From: a virus
IMG/VR virus record: IMGVR_UViG_3300000553_000240
Span: 1 to 29,146 of that record
Reading direction: 5' to 3' (one strand)
DNA: 29,146 nucleotides
In this document: in pieces, positions 14,406-22,581 of the stretch
Layout of the letters: the number at the start of each line of letters is the position of its first letter
Position numbering within the stretch: position 1 is the first letter of the stretch
Notes under the pieces: generated by a model
What the model was told of the DNA's origin: nothing
Seen by the model: the letters and a program-made list of their open reading frames with translations, nothing else
The model's database searches: none
Position numbers and translations under genes: made by a program

Positions 14406-14413
14406 GGTTATAC

Positions 14414-14458
14414 TCACTGGACATCAATAACGCCGATTGGGTAATGTGAACCGGCCAT
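14414..14458 (-). CDS. Micro-ORF C between fibre genes, 14 aa
   Basis: ATG at 14458 overlaps the preceding stop (TAATG). The product is MAGSHYPIGVIDVQ. Its TGA lies 8 bases before the ATG of the YadA-like fibre, and its last codons supply that gene's GTGAG SD. It may act mainly in translational coupling. Confidence 0.35.
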   Translation of the reverse strand: MAGSHYPIGVIDVQ

Positions 14459-14493
14459 TAGAAGTTACCTGAGAGGGGATTAGTAGGTGACAT
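14458..14493 (-). CDS. Micro-ORF B between fibre genes, 11 aa
   Basis: ATG at 14493 overlaps the stop of ORF A (TTCTAATG) and is preceded by a strong SD, GGAGG, about 10 bases upstream. The product is MSPTNPLSGNF. Its own stop overlaps ORF C in the same TTCTAATG pattern. Confidence 0.35.
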   Translation of the reverse strand: MSPTNPLSGNF

Positions 14494-14552
14494 TAGAACG
14501 GCCTCCAAGCAACGCAAACGGAGTCAGTGAAAAGTGAAAGTGATACGGTCAT
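14493..14552 (-). CDS. Micro-ORF A between fibre genes, 19 aa
   Basis: ATG at 14552 follows the fibre stop with no gap (TAAATG). The product is MTVSLSLFTDSVCVAWRPF. Its stop overlaps ORF B. No family is recognised. Confidence 0.35.
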   Translation of the reverse strand: MTVSLSLFTDSVCVAWRPF

Positions 14553-15788
14553 TTAGTTAACCTTTGTCCAGTTTCCGGCGCTTGTCCCCCAAGCAATATA
14601 AATGTCATTTAAACTATAATTTATATATACCTGACCTATATAGGAAGGAACGACTGCGGTAGGCGCACCAGCGCCGTTCTTGTTCATGTATGGCAATTTG
14701 TATTGAATTGCGCCAGCGCCTAAATTTAAAAACTGGAATTGAGTGGTGCCTATTCCAGAATCATTAAAAGCAGCAGATGCGTACCCGTTTATGTAGCTGT
14801 TTTGCTGCCCGTTTTCGTACACTGTACCGAAAGCGGTGCCGTAAAAAGTGTTGTAATTACCTTGTATTTTGCTGCCAACCGCGCTGGTTAAGTACCCACC
14901 AAAAAAGCTATTTTGAAGAGCAGTTCTTGCGTTTGGAGTTGAATCTTTAACGTATAGATCATAATACCCGGCGGCAGAGGACAGGTTATTAGATTCAAAG
15001 TCCTGAAGGTAAAAAGCATTCATGTTTACAACTTGGTTACCGTCGTTTGATGGAGCCAAAAGTAAGCCGCCCTTGCAATTTTCAGCCGTCAGCACATAAA
15101 AAATGCTGTTTTGCGACCCATTTACAACAACCCCCCAATCTGAAGTACTTTCGGCCTGCAAAAAGTAGATGTTTCCAGACGAGTTTTGCCACAGCGTCGG
15201 AACTTGAATACCAACTGTTTGCAGTAACGACGCGCCACCAGACCCCTTTAGCTTGTATGTAACGAGGACGGATGATCCTTCATACATGCAAACCGCAGTG
15301 CTTGGGAAATTGAGAAAGTTAATTGTAACTTCAGATCGAGTTAGCTGCCTGCAACGTACGCCGCCAGTAGCAGATGCGTTTCCGCTAAACGTGGCAATGT
15401 TGATGTTGAATCCTTGATTCCCTACAGAATTACCCGTCCCCCCTATATCCATCGCCAGCCCAGTGCCGTTATATTGAATAACCGTACCAGCGGAGGTAAC
15501 AAATCCAAACCAATTTACACCTTGCGGAATAGTGATGGTAGTTGAATATGCAAAATATCCATCGCAAAAATTGTATTGATTATGACTTGCAGATGCCCAA
15601 GTGATAGCCGTATCCCAGCCAGTCCACGGGTCTGCTGTGGTGCCGCTACCGCCTGTTGCAAAAGCCGAAACATAAACGTAATTGACGCTATCGGTAGCAA
15701 TCAAATTTGTCACGTATGTAAAGTTCGCATCCAGTTCTGATAACGGAAGTGCCTGTGTTGCAGATGCAAATGTGTATGGAACCGACAT
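14553..15788 (-). CDS. Tail fibre/spike with beta-helix (pectate-lyase-like) body, 411 aa
   Basis: The N-terminus FASATQALPLSELDANFTYV (residues 7-26) is the anchor motif also seen in the YadA-like fibre. GGSGTTADPWTGWDTA follows, typical of the start of pectin-lyase-like right-handed beta-helix domains in phage tailspikes. The body is rich in short Asn/Gly/Ser-turn strands (NSVGNQGFNINIATFSGN). No catalytic residues can be assigned by eye, so it may bind or cleave glycans. The start overlaps the nozzle stop (TAATG), with GAGG as SD. Confidence 0.8.
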   Translation of the reverse strand: MSVPYTFASATQALPLSELDANFTYVTNLIATDSVNYVYVSAFATGGSGTTADPWTGWDTAITWASASHNQYNFCDGYFAYSTTITIPQGVNWFGFVTSAGTVIQYNGTGLAMDIGGTGNSVGNQGFNINIATFSGNASATGGVRCRQLTRSEVTINFLNFPSTAVCMYEGSSVLVTYKLKGSGGASLLQTVGIQVPTLWQNSSGNIYFLQAESTSDWGVVVNGSQNSIFYVLTAENCKGGLLLAPSNDGNQVVNMNAFYLQDFESNNLSSAAGYYDLYVKDSTPNARTALQNSFFGGYLTSAVGSKIQGNYNTFYGTAFGTVYENGQQNSYINGYASAAFNDSGIGTTQFQFLNLGAGAIQYKLPYMNKNGAGAPTAVVPSYIGQVYINYSLNDIYIAWGTSAGNWTKVN

Positions 15789-18553
15789 TAGAACCTCGTT
15801 CTCAGCTCATGCTCAAATTCAAATGTATTGTAAACCAATGCGGCAGAATTAGCCTGCGCAGTCAATCCGATGTATTTACCCCACATCTGGGCATCGGACT
15901 TGTACAGGAAATAGGTCAATCCGTATTTTCCATCCCAGTTAATCACGGCATTGCTGTTGTTCAGCCACGGAATCGTATTCGTTGAAGATTGAGGGATTGG
16001 CGAAATCCACGGCAGTACCTGAACGGGAATATTTGCATATTCCGTCAGGGAAATGGTTGTGTCGTATGAAGAAGAATCGGCAAAGCCGAATGGATTTCCA
16101 GACCAATTCCAAGTCGCTATGTTCGTGCCAAACGCTGATGCCCAATAGTAAGTGGCATCAGCGGCGTTTAATGTAACGCTGTTTGATGTTACCGAATCAA
16201 TAAAAGTGCTTGTGGGGTCTATTCCGTCAGGGCAATAAACATTTAGCCAAACAGACGCAGCTCCGCTTATTTGCTCATAAAATCCCACAACTGTGCAATT
16301 TTTTAGCCCAACTGAAGATAAAGAGCCAAATGTTCCATAATAAAAATCGTCAGTACCAAACCCAACTACCGCTATATACGGATCGGTATAAGCCGTCGCT
16401 TTTGCAACAAGCGTAGCCACCAATCCCGGCGAAGTTTCCCAGACAGCGGTCTGCGCAGAGCTGTTTTGCCATGATTTTGCAGCAAAATCAGCATACCACG
16501 CTACCGGCGTTTCAGCCTGAAGCGTAACCGTGTTGCTGGACGTACTTTCGGAATCTACAGTGACGTATAGCGGAAATCCGGCATTTTCGGACGCTTCAAT
16601 GCCGAATTTCAGTGCTTGCTTGGTGCGAATCGGGTCGCCCATCGGCAGCAGCGCAGTCTGGACGTAGCTGGCGACATTGGACGTAGTATCCGAAAACAGT
16701 TTGTACAGCTTTTTGCCACTTTCGTAGCCGTAAAGATTCGATTTGCCGCCTACCGGCGATGACGTAATCAACGTCATGTCCGCGGAGGTGAATTTCTGGC
16801 TGGCTAGGAACCATTTTTTGTCAAAAAAGACGGCCTGCAAGTATCTACTGGACGCTCCACCGCCACCTGTGCCGGTATATTTGAAGTTGAAGGCCGCACA
16901 TAAAATGTTGTTTATCAGCACCTGACCGCCCGTAATCGGGGCAGTAAAGTCAATAAACGGGAAAATCCCGTCTAGGGAATCGCTCACTTTGGTCGTTGTC
17001 GAGCCGACCAACGCATACACGCCGTAGTCGTTCATGAACAGCAGCGACCTGAAGTACGGAAATATCGAATAGGGTCGCTTTGACCCCACCGATGCGCTGA
17101 TATTGGTATTCGTGAATATGGTCGTGCCTGCCGTGGTGACGCGCACATCCGAAATCACGTTGATGCTGTCGTCCCCGAACAGATACAGGAAATTGTTAGC
17201 AGAAATGATCTGCGTAATGTTGCCGTGCAGGGTCGAGTCTGAAAGTGACACGCCACCGGCTGAAAGGCTCGTAAAATCGCTCACAGACGAGGGAGCCGTG
17301 TAGTACACATTCCGGCCTGCCGCAATCCAGACGCGACCTGAGAAGCTCGCAACGCCCGTATTTTGGTCGGTTGACACTACCGCTGTTGCAGTTGCGTTTA
17401 CGTTGGCACCACCACCCGAAATGCCGACCGTGACGTTAGACGCATTGGTATAGCCAGCCCCGTGATTGGTCATAATGACCTGCGTCACCTGACCGCCGGA
17501 AATAATAGCCGTGCCGGTAGCAGGAGTCGTCGGGCTGTCACCGCTAATGCTAACAACGGTGTTAGCTGCATTGGTATATCCAGACCCACCAGAAGTAACC
17601 GTAACCGTCAGGGTGCCGGTTGCAAACGTGAGTAATTCAGCCGTAGCCGCTGCATTGACCCCGCCACCACCGCCGGAGAACGTCACTGACGGCGGGCTGG
17701 TATAGCCAGACCCCGCATTAGTCACCGCAATCGCAGTCACAGAGCCGGTATCAATGATGGCGGCAATGTTTGCGCCAGACCCGCCACCACCAGTAAATGA
17801 CACGCTTGGAACTGATGTATAACCAGATCCGGGGTTGACAATGCTAACAGCAACAATGGCACCGCTTGAAATGGTCGCAACAGCCGTGGCTTGTGTTCCG
17901 GGATAAGGTGCCGCACCTATTTGCACTACAGGAACGCCTGTATATCCAGAACCGCCTGAACTGATCGTAAAGCCCGTGACCTGCCCTGCCGTTTGGGTGA
18001 TTGAACAGATAGCCGTCGCCTGAACGCCCCCAGTTTGGCTAGGAGCGCCAATCGTAATGATTGGTGCCACCGTATAGCCTGACCCCGGATTCGTGATGCC
18101 AATGCGTCCTATTGAGCCTACGAATACGAGATTGGTACCGTCCCATGTGAAATAGCCCTTCACGGGGTCAACAATACACAGGTATTTGTTTTTCCAGTCG
18201 CAGACCTGAAACTGAGTCGTGGTGCCGGTTGAAAAGGTGCCAGCAGCGGCAAGCGTACCTTTGGTATTACTGCCAAGGTCAACGTATTCAGCCGATCCGT
18301 CAGACTCAAAGGCGATCAGGTAGTCTTTCTGGTTGATGCTAGAGCCAAACAGCCCCACAACCGTGCTAGTGAACGTAAACGAGCCGATTTGCGAGTAAGT
18401 CGGGGTAACTTTGAGGTTAGAAGCCCCAATTGGCATGGCATTTTCGAGCCAAGAAAACTCATCTTCATCAATCGCAGTTCGGTTGGCCTTAGTATTCAGC
18501 CCCTTGAACTGCTTGATGACTTGATACGCTTTCTTTTGCTCTGCTGATGCCAT
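15788..18553 (-). CDS. Tail nozzle/tubular protein with GSGYT repeat array, 921 aa
   Basis: The large size, place right after the adaptor, and repeated propeller-like strands (VQLAF-type blades, e.g. GLFGSSINQKDYLIAFESDG and NKYLCIVDPVKGYFTWDGTN) fit the podovirus nozzle/stabilisation protein that closes the tail tube. The N-terminus AYQVIKQFKGLNTKANR followed by FSWLENAMPIG is like other phage stabilisation proteins as I know them. Residues about 150-395 are an inserted six-fold GSGYT array; the propeller-like sequence resumes at VASFSGRVWIA. The C-terminus (EFEHELRTRF) overlaps the fibre start. The start is coupled to the adaptor stop with no clear SD. Confidence 0.8.
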   Translation of the reverse strand: MASAEQKKAYQVIKQFKGLNTKANRTAIDEDEFSWLENAMPIGASNLKVTPTYSQIGSFTFTSTVVGLFGSSINQKDYLIAFESDGSAEYVDLGSNTKGTLAAAGTFSTGTTTQFQVCDWKNKYLCIVDPVKGYFTWDGTNLVFVGSIGRIGITNPGSGYTVAPIITIGAPSQTGGVQATAICSITQTAGQVTGFTISSGGSGYTGVPVVQIGAAPYPGTQATAVATISSGAIVAVSIVNPGSGYTSVPSVSFTGGGGSGANIAAIIDTGSVTAIAVTNAGSGYTSPPSVTFSGGGGGVNAAATAELLTFATGTLTVTVTSGGSGYTNAANTVVSISGDSPTTPATGTAIISGGQVTQVIMTNHGAGYTNASNVTVGISGGGANVNATATAVVSTDQNTGVASFSGRVWIAAGRNVYYTAPSSVSDFTSLSAGGVSLSDSTLHGNITQIISANNFLYLFGDDSINVISDVRVTTAGTTIFTNTNISASVGSKRPYSIFPYFRSLLFMNDYGVYALVGSTTTKVSDSLDGIFPFIDFTAPITGGQVLINNILCAAFNFKYTGTGGGGASSRYLQAVFFDKKWFLASQKFTSADMTLITSSPVGGKSNLYGYESGKKLYKLFSDTTSNVASYVQTALLPMGDPIRTKQALKFGIEASENAGFPLYVTVDSESTSSNTVTLQAETPVAWYADFAAKSWQNSSAQTAVWETSPGLVATLVAKATAYTDPYIAVVGFGTDDFYYGTFGSLSSVGLKNCTVVGFYEQISGAASVWLNVYCPDGIDPTSTFIDSVTSNSVTLNAADATYYWASAFGTNIATWNWSGNPFGFADSSSYDTTISLTEYANIPVQVLPWISPIPQSSTNTIPWLNNSNAVINWDGKYGLTYFLYKSDAQMWGKYIGLTAQANSAALVYNTFEFEHELRTRF
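17369..18106 (-). repeat. Six GSGYT repeats inserted in the nozzle protein
   Basis: GSGY[T] occurs at residues about 157, 201, 242, 281, 323 and 365 (the last as GAGYT). Period is 39-44 residues. Each unit has P-x-V-x-[IF] strands, a Gly-rich turn (GGGGSGA), an ATA strand and a G-x-V-x-x-I/V strand. The array sits between propeller-like flanks. Confidence 0.85.
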
Positions 18554-18555
18554 AA

Positions 18556-19401
18556 TCAGAACGCTAAGGTATACGGATTAGGGATACGGCGGGTAAACGA
18601 GGTCGCCAAGACAGACTGAGCCTGCTTGATGTATTCCTGCTTGTAGATTTCAGCCTCACCAAAGCTCTGCTCGTAGTACTTGGCAAGGTAAGCCGCATAG
18701 AACTTCACTGGATTGGTGTATGGTTCTTGAATCTGGTCGGTTTCCGTCGATACCAGCGGGGTCGGCATGATGATGGTATCAAGCTCAATGGCGTACACCT
18801 GATCCGGCACCGGCGCAATGTAAATCTGGCTCTGACCAAACACGCTAAACGCAACGGGACGGCCAATATAGTTCTGCCAGTACCGCAGACTGGCGTTAAA
18901 GTCAGTCCATGCCATATATCGCATAGGAATACGGGTGTTGCCCCAGTACAGGTTGATGTTCAGCACATCGAGGGTGTTAGACCCCTGTGGCAGGGCAGCA
19001 AAATTGATAATTTCAGACGGGCCAGCGTATTGCAGCGTGGCTGTGCCGTTAGTAAACGATCCAGACGGCGGGTATGCACCCGATGATGCTGGATACGGGG
19101 GTGAGGTTGAACCCGTCACACCGCCGGTAATGACTTTGTAGATAAAGATGTTGCTGACAAGGTAGTCGCCAGCAGCAACAGTCGTGTTTGAAGTCCAGAA
19201 ATATGGATTTGTACCCCCTGAGACGGGGGTACATGGCACTTGCGTTACTTGTAGGGTTCTAAGGCAACCAGTATCACGGACTACTCGTTGCCTTGCGGAG
19301 TTGATGTAGTCGGTTAACTGGCTGTCACTGTAGAAATTAGCATTGGCATCATGCAGGAGCCTTCTGACTTCTGTAATGTAGCCTTGTAAAGTTTGTGACA
19401 T
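18556..19401 (-). CDS. Head-tail adaptor protein, 281 aa
   Basis: The N-terminus LQGYITEVRRLLHDANANFY then SDSQLTDYINSARQRVVRDT (residues 5-44) is the helical start typical of phage head-tail adaptors that dock under the portal. The middle (PYFWTSNTTVAAGDYLVSNI, RMRYM) is beta-rich. The C-terminus has helices (FYAAYLAKYYEQSFGEAE). Adaptor followed by nozzle is the podovirus tail order. The ATG lacks a strong SD (TATGGGTT). Confidence 0.8.
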   Translation of the reverse strand: MSQTLQGYITEVRRLLHDANANFYSDSQLTDYINSARQRVVRDTGCLRTLQVTQVPCTPVSGGTNPYFWTSNTTVAAGDYLVSNIFIYKVITGGVTGSTSPPYPASSGAYPPSGSFTNGTATLQYAGPSEIINFAALPQGSNTLDVLNINLYWGNTRIPMRYMAWTDFNASLRYWQNYIGRPVAFSVFGQSQIYIAPVPDQVYAIELDTIIMPTPLVSTETDQIQEPYTNPVKFYAAYLAKYYEQSFGEAEIYKQEYIKQAQSVLATSFTRRIPNPYTLAF

Positions 19402-19416
19402 CGAAAACCCATAGAC

Positions 19417-19869
19417 TTAGAAACTAACTACATCGCCCCAAACGGTAATGTCGCAAGTGTTGGTGTTACCGGAAACATTGTTAACCGTCACGTACAAGCA
19501 TGAGGTGTTGGCACCTGACACAAATACGTTAGCACCCGTTGTGAAGTCCTGAAACGTGCCAGCAGCAGTCACGCTGCTTGCCTGAGCAGCAGTAATAACA
19601 TTCCCTGTGGAATTGTTGTACTGACATACTGTGATATTTGCAGAAGCAATGCTACCACTTGGATTCTGAACGGTCACACGCCGAACAATAATGCCACCAC
19701 TGTTTGATACGCCGCCGCCATTGGTCAGGCCGCCGGACAGAATTGGCACAGTAATGTTAGTCGTTGCGCCATTTCCTGACGTATTCAGAGTAACGCCGCG
19801 AACCACACCGATTCGGATATTGCTAAACGAATCGGCTGTAAATTGACTTACCGAGTCAACACTAGACAT
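19417..19869 (-). CDS. Small beta-rich head/decoration-type protein, 150 aa
   Basis: Nearly all Ser/Thr/Asn/Gly/Val strands (GATTNITVPILSGGL, GGIIVRRVTVQNPSGSIAS, SCLYVTVNNVSG). No catalytic or membrane feature. It sits between the capsid and the adaptor genes with strong SD AAGGAGTAGG. A head decoration or stabilising role is likely by position. I do not recognise a named family. Confidence 0.7.
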   Translation of the reverse strand: MSSVDSVSQFTADSFSNIRIGVVRGVTLNTSGNGATTNITVPILSGGLTNGGGVSNSGGIIVRRVTVQNPSGSIASANITVCQYNNSTGNVITAAQASSVTAAGTFQDFTTGANVFVSGANTSCLYVTVNNVSGNTNTCDITVWGDVVSF

Positions 19870-19879
19870 GGCCTACTCC

Positions 19880-20245
19880 TTAGCTAGTAGCAAAGGCAGA
19901 CTGGGTTACAGACTGACCACCATTACTGCCAATCAGCGTAATGGTTGTATTTGATGTAGCGCATTTAGCCTGTACGTTTACACCATCAGAAATAAAAACT
20001 GGAATAGCAGTGTTAACTGAAGCCAGATTTATCCATGTGGCATTGGAAATGTTTCCATCTCCATCGGTATTGATCTGAATGGTTACGTTGGCAGTTGAAA
20101 TGTTAGCCTGACCGTACAGCGTCCAAATACCGGCAGGGACGGCAGTTCCTGCTGTGGTAACAGCAAGAGTTGTTTGCTGAAAATAAGCACCAGCCGCATT
20201 AGACGGCACGCCGCTTATTAAAATTTTATTAGCAGAGAGTGACAT
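19880..20245 (-). CDS. Small beta-rich head/decoration-type protein, 121 aa
   Basis: Strand-rich (QTTLAVTTAGTAVPAGIWTL, NVTIQINTDGDGN, TTITLIGSNGGQS). It immediately follows the capsid gene; its SD AAGGAG overlaps the capsid stop codon. Its position next to the capsid gene and similar composition to the 150-aa neighbour suggest a decoration protein pair. Not assigned to a named family. Confidence 0.7.
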   Translation of the reverse strand: MSLSANKILISGVPSNAAGAYFQQTTLAVTTAGTAVPAGIWTLYGQANISTANVTIQINTDGDGNISNATWINLASVNTAIPVFISDGVNVQAKCATSNTTITLIGSNGGQSVTQSAFATS

Positions 20246-20257
20246 TCTGGTTTCTCC

Positions 20258-21274
20258 TTAGAGCGAAATACTGTTAAAGCCGGTGACTGCTGTGCATGAT
20301 TTTGGCTTTGTGCAAACCATTTCTGCAATCATCAGGACGGCACCTACATAACCAATCTGCCAGTTCGGTAGAGTGGACTCAAAGCCTGTAAACGCAAACG
20401 AACCCTGCTCATGGATGTACAGAGACAGGTAGTTAGTGTTCAAGAAGTACACAGTGCCTTCTGGACAGTACGGGTCTGGATAAATTGGCACACCGGCAAC
20501 CATCAGAGCGCGGAAGCCGCTTTGTGGGCCGTTAGCATCGCCATCAAAGCCGTGACCCGGAGTGATGACATACTGTTCCTGACCCACGTAATCCTGAGCC
20601 AGCAGCGTCCAAGTACCGAAGCCGCACACGCCGAAAGTCGGCACTTCAGCAGACTTCTTAACAGTACCAGAGATGTACTGAAGCATGTTCTGACGGGTTG
20701 GATTGACGTTACCAGCGGCATAGGCACCGCCTTTCCACCAAGCATTGGCAGTTCTATCAATACCACCATAGTTACCCAACGAAGGGTTGGTAGCAGAAAC
20801 CGCACTTGAAAGCGGGGTGAACTGCTGATTTGAAGCCTGACTAGTGGCATACAGCGCACTGGTCATGCCATCCATCATCACGTTTGTCGCATCGTTCATG
20901 CGAGCTTCGATCAGAGGGATAATGGCGGCATCGTTCTGAACTGCGCCTTCCATTCCGAGGAAGGGAACAGGAGCAATCATCAGCTTCAGGTTGAACTCAG
21001 CGTTGTAAGCACCCTGCTGGACTGAAGGCTGGTTGAATGAACCAGAGTAGTCAGACCACTGAGCATTTACAAACTGTGAACCCTGAACAGGAACGGTTAC
21101 AGACGATACACCGCCTGAAGCCTGTTGTGAGTTAGCAATCAGCGCAGCCATCAACGGGGTGCTGTTGTAAATCTGCACCACCATCTTTGGAATAAACGCA
21201 CGACGCGTAACGTATGTCAGTTCGTAATATTGCGAACTGCCGCTTGCCGGAACTATGCCACCACCAATTGCCAT
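20258..21274 (-). CDS. Major capsid protein, HK97-fold type, 338 aa
   Basis: Position after the scaffold and before the decoration genes, and size of 338 aa, fit a major capsid protein. Signature-like segments include TYVTRRAFIPKMVVQIYNS (N-arm helix), MNDATNVMMDGM (spine-type helix), WTLLAQDYVGQ and VAGVPIYPDPYCPEGTVYF with LYIHEQGSFAFTGFE near the end, a pattern I know from HK97-like capsids. SD GGAGATAAC precedes the ATG. No protease gene is near, so maturation cleavage is not implied. Confidence 0.9.
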   Translation of the reverse strand: MAIGGGIVPASGSSQYYELTYVTRRAFIPKMVVQIYNSTPLMAALIANSQQASGGVSSVTVPVQGSQFVNAQWSDYSGSFNQPSVQQGAYNAEFNLKLMIAPVPFLGMEGAVQNDAAIIPLIEARMNDATNVMMDGMTSALYATSQASNQQFTPLSSAVSATNPSLGNYGGIDRTANAWWKGGAYAAGNVNPTRQNMLQYISGTVKKSAEVPTFGVCGFGTWTLLAQDYVGQEQYVITPGHGFDGDANGPQSGFRALMVAGVPIYPDPYCPEGTVYFLNTNYLSLYIHEQGSFAFTGFESTLPNWQIGYVGAVLMIAEMVCTKPKSCTAVTGFNSISL

Positions 21275-21292
21275 TTGTTATCTCCGAAAAAG

Positions 21293-21823
21293 TTAAATAC
21301 CAATAGGACGCGCAGATGACTGTCTACGCAAATCCGCCAAAGCCTGCGATGCTTCTTCACGCGCACCAGCAACTGGATTCTTCCAGTACTTACCCAAATC
21401 AAATTTCTTGATTGCGCTTGGGTTGTAGCCCGTCGGAGTTGGGGCAGCGGCTTGTTTCATCCACGACCAATACTCTGCTGCGGCCTCATGATTAGTAATG
21501 CCCTTGTCGAGCATTACCTTCTCAATTTCTTCGATTTCTTCCTCTCGAACGCCCTTCTTCATCAGCTTCTGGCGGCGAGACTGCAAATCCTCAATCGCTT
21601 CCTTATCCCGAAGCCGAGCCTCAAGCTCGTCGACGCGCTTATAAGCAGCACTGACCGCATTGGTCGTGGCTTCTTCAATCTCAAGCTCAGGAATCGGCAT
21701 ATCCGGCTTGACCTTCTTGGTCATGCGCAGAAAGTCTTTTCTGGTTGCTGGATTTTCCGCAAGTACTTTAGCAAGTGCTGCCAGTTCGTCGCGGGCGCTG
21801 TCGTCAAGATTCTCAAGGCTCAT
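21293..21823 (-). CDS. Scaffolding protein, 176 aa
   Basis: Strongly charged and helical (LDDSARDELAALAKVLAE, YKRVDELEARLRDKEAIEDL, EEEIEEIEKVMLDKG), just upstream of the capsid gene. Acidic N-terminal and coiled middle parts plus a C-terminal KKFDLGKYWKNP are typical of scaffolds. Scaffolds shape the procapsid and leave before DNA fills it. SD AAGG overlaps the stop of the preceding micropeptide. Confidence 0.78.
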   Translation of the reverse strand: MSLENLDDSARDELAALAKVLAENPATRKDFLRMTKKVKPDMPIPELEIEEATTNAVSAAYKRVDELEARLRDKEAIEDLQSRRQKLMKKGVREEEIEEIEKVMLDKGITNHEAAAEYWSWMKQAAAPTPTGYNPSAIKKFDLGKYWKNPVAGAREEASQALADLRRQSSARPIGI

Positions 21824-21828
21824 AGGAA

Positions 21829-21915
21829 TTACCTTACTTTGGGTTTAAGTGTTTTCTTAACTGCTTTCTTCATTGCTGCTTTTTTAGCAGCAACTTTTGC
21901 GTGCTTGGTCGCCAT
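21829..21915 (-). CDS. Lys/Ala-rich basic micropeptide, 28 aa
   Basis: The ATG at 21915 follows an SD-like AAAGGTCATC lying in the last codons of the upstream gene. The product MATKHAKVAAKKAAMKKAVK and KTLKPKVR has 12 basic residues, resembling histone H1-like tails. It may bind DNA or be only a short coupling peptide. The scaffold start is 5 bases past its stop. Confidence 0.5.
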   Translation of the reverse strand: MATKHAKVAAKKAAMKKAVKKTLKPKVR

Positions 21916-21916
21916 T

Positions 21917-22102
21917 TTAGATGACCTTTTTGCCGTCACCCGGCTTCTCTACGCCCATCTTGCTCTTGGTGCCAGCCTTTGAAGCGCCGGAAAACCCACC
22001 GAGGTGAGCAAAACGAGGAGGATTGTAAATCTGACCATTCTGCTGCTGGTCAGTGGTTGCGTTTCTGATCTTGGAAGCGCCACGAGGTTTAAAAAGTTCC
22101 AA
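21917..22102 (-). CDS. Small basic protein, 61 aa, TTG start, ends GDGKKVI
   Basis: I choose the TTG at 22102 because a strong SD (AAAGGAG, 22109-22115) lies 6 bases upstream; an ATG at 22132 would run into the HNH gene. The protein is LELFKPRGASKIRNATTDQQ onward, ending GDGKKVI, like the 70-aa gene at 4700-4912. The KKVI codons carry the SD-like sequence of the next gene. Function is unknown; by position a minor head or assembly protein. Confidence 0.6.
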   Translation of the reverse strand: MELFKPRGASKIRNATTDQQQNGQIYNPPRFAHLGGFSGASKAGTKSKMGVEKPGDGKKVI

Positions 22103-22113
22103 AGGATTCTCCT

Positions 22114-22581
22114 TTAGGCAACATGTGCCCAAATTTTTCTGTCAACTATGTCTGCTACACATTTTCCATCAACGCCGTAGATTTTTCCAAGTTGACGGAA
22201 GGAATATCTACCAGTGTCAAATAAATCGCGTATCTCAAGCACATAAGAAGCAATTAACTTTGCCTTCCCATGCCGATGACCAAAAGCATGATTGCTTCGG
22301 CCTCTGGTTTCTCTATCTTGAGCATTATCTTTATATGAACCCAAGTATAAATGTTCAACATTTACACATGAAGGATTGTCGCAAGTATGTAGCAACAGCT
22401 TTCCTTCTGGAATAGGGCCGTTTTTGCTTTCCCACGCCCAGCGGTGAGCAAGCATCCACTTATTTTTACCATCGCTAATTTTTCCATAGCCAAAACGGTT
22501 TTTGCACGCTGTCCACTGGTGGCAACCAGTGCTTGCGCTTGCTACTTTGAGCCAAAACCGTTCAGCAATAGACTTTTTCAT
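22114..22581 (-). CDS. HNH homing-type endonuclease, 155 aa
   Basis: Residues 20-26 (CHQWTAC) and 65-80 (HTCDNPSCVNVEHLYL) form the HNH core, with H65, N74 and H77 as the likely metal/catalytic residues. DNAQDRETRGR (85-95) matches many free-standing phage HNH enzymes. A C-terminal HTH-like segment (residues 117-150, FRQLGKIYGVDGKCVADIVD) would bind DNA. It likely moves by cutting phage alleles that lack it. The ATG overlaps the upstream stop (ATGA); it sits between two structural genes in the same direction. By eye it is more AT-rich than its neighbours. Confidence 0.93.
   Translation of the reverse strand: MKKSIAERFWLKVASASTGCHQWTACKNRFGYGKISDGKNKWMLAHRWAWESKNGPIPEGKLLLHTCDNPSCVNVEHLYLGSYKDNAQDRETRGRSNHAFGHRHGKAKLIASYVLEIRDLFDTGRYSFRQLGKIYGVDGKCVADIVDRKIWAHVA

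Noticed and set aside
11886-15788. Fibre genes checked for a diversity-generating retroelement variable region
   Set aside because: No reverse transcriptase gene and no template-like near-repeat with adenine-specific changes is seen in the window.
17369-18106. Regular repeats that might suggest a CRISPR array
   Set aside because: The period is in protein units (39-44 residues), the DNA copies are not identical, and the frame is open throughout a tail gene.
21452-21982. Long + strand open frame opposite the scaffold and micropeptide genes
   Set aside because: Antisense shadow of helical Lys/Glu-rich genes, which read as Leu/Phe-rich on the other strand; no SD.
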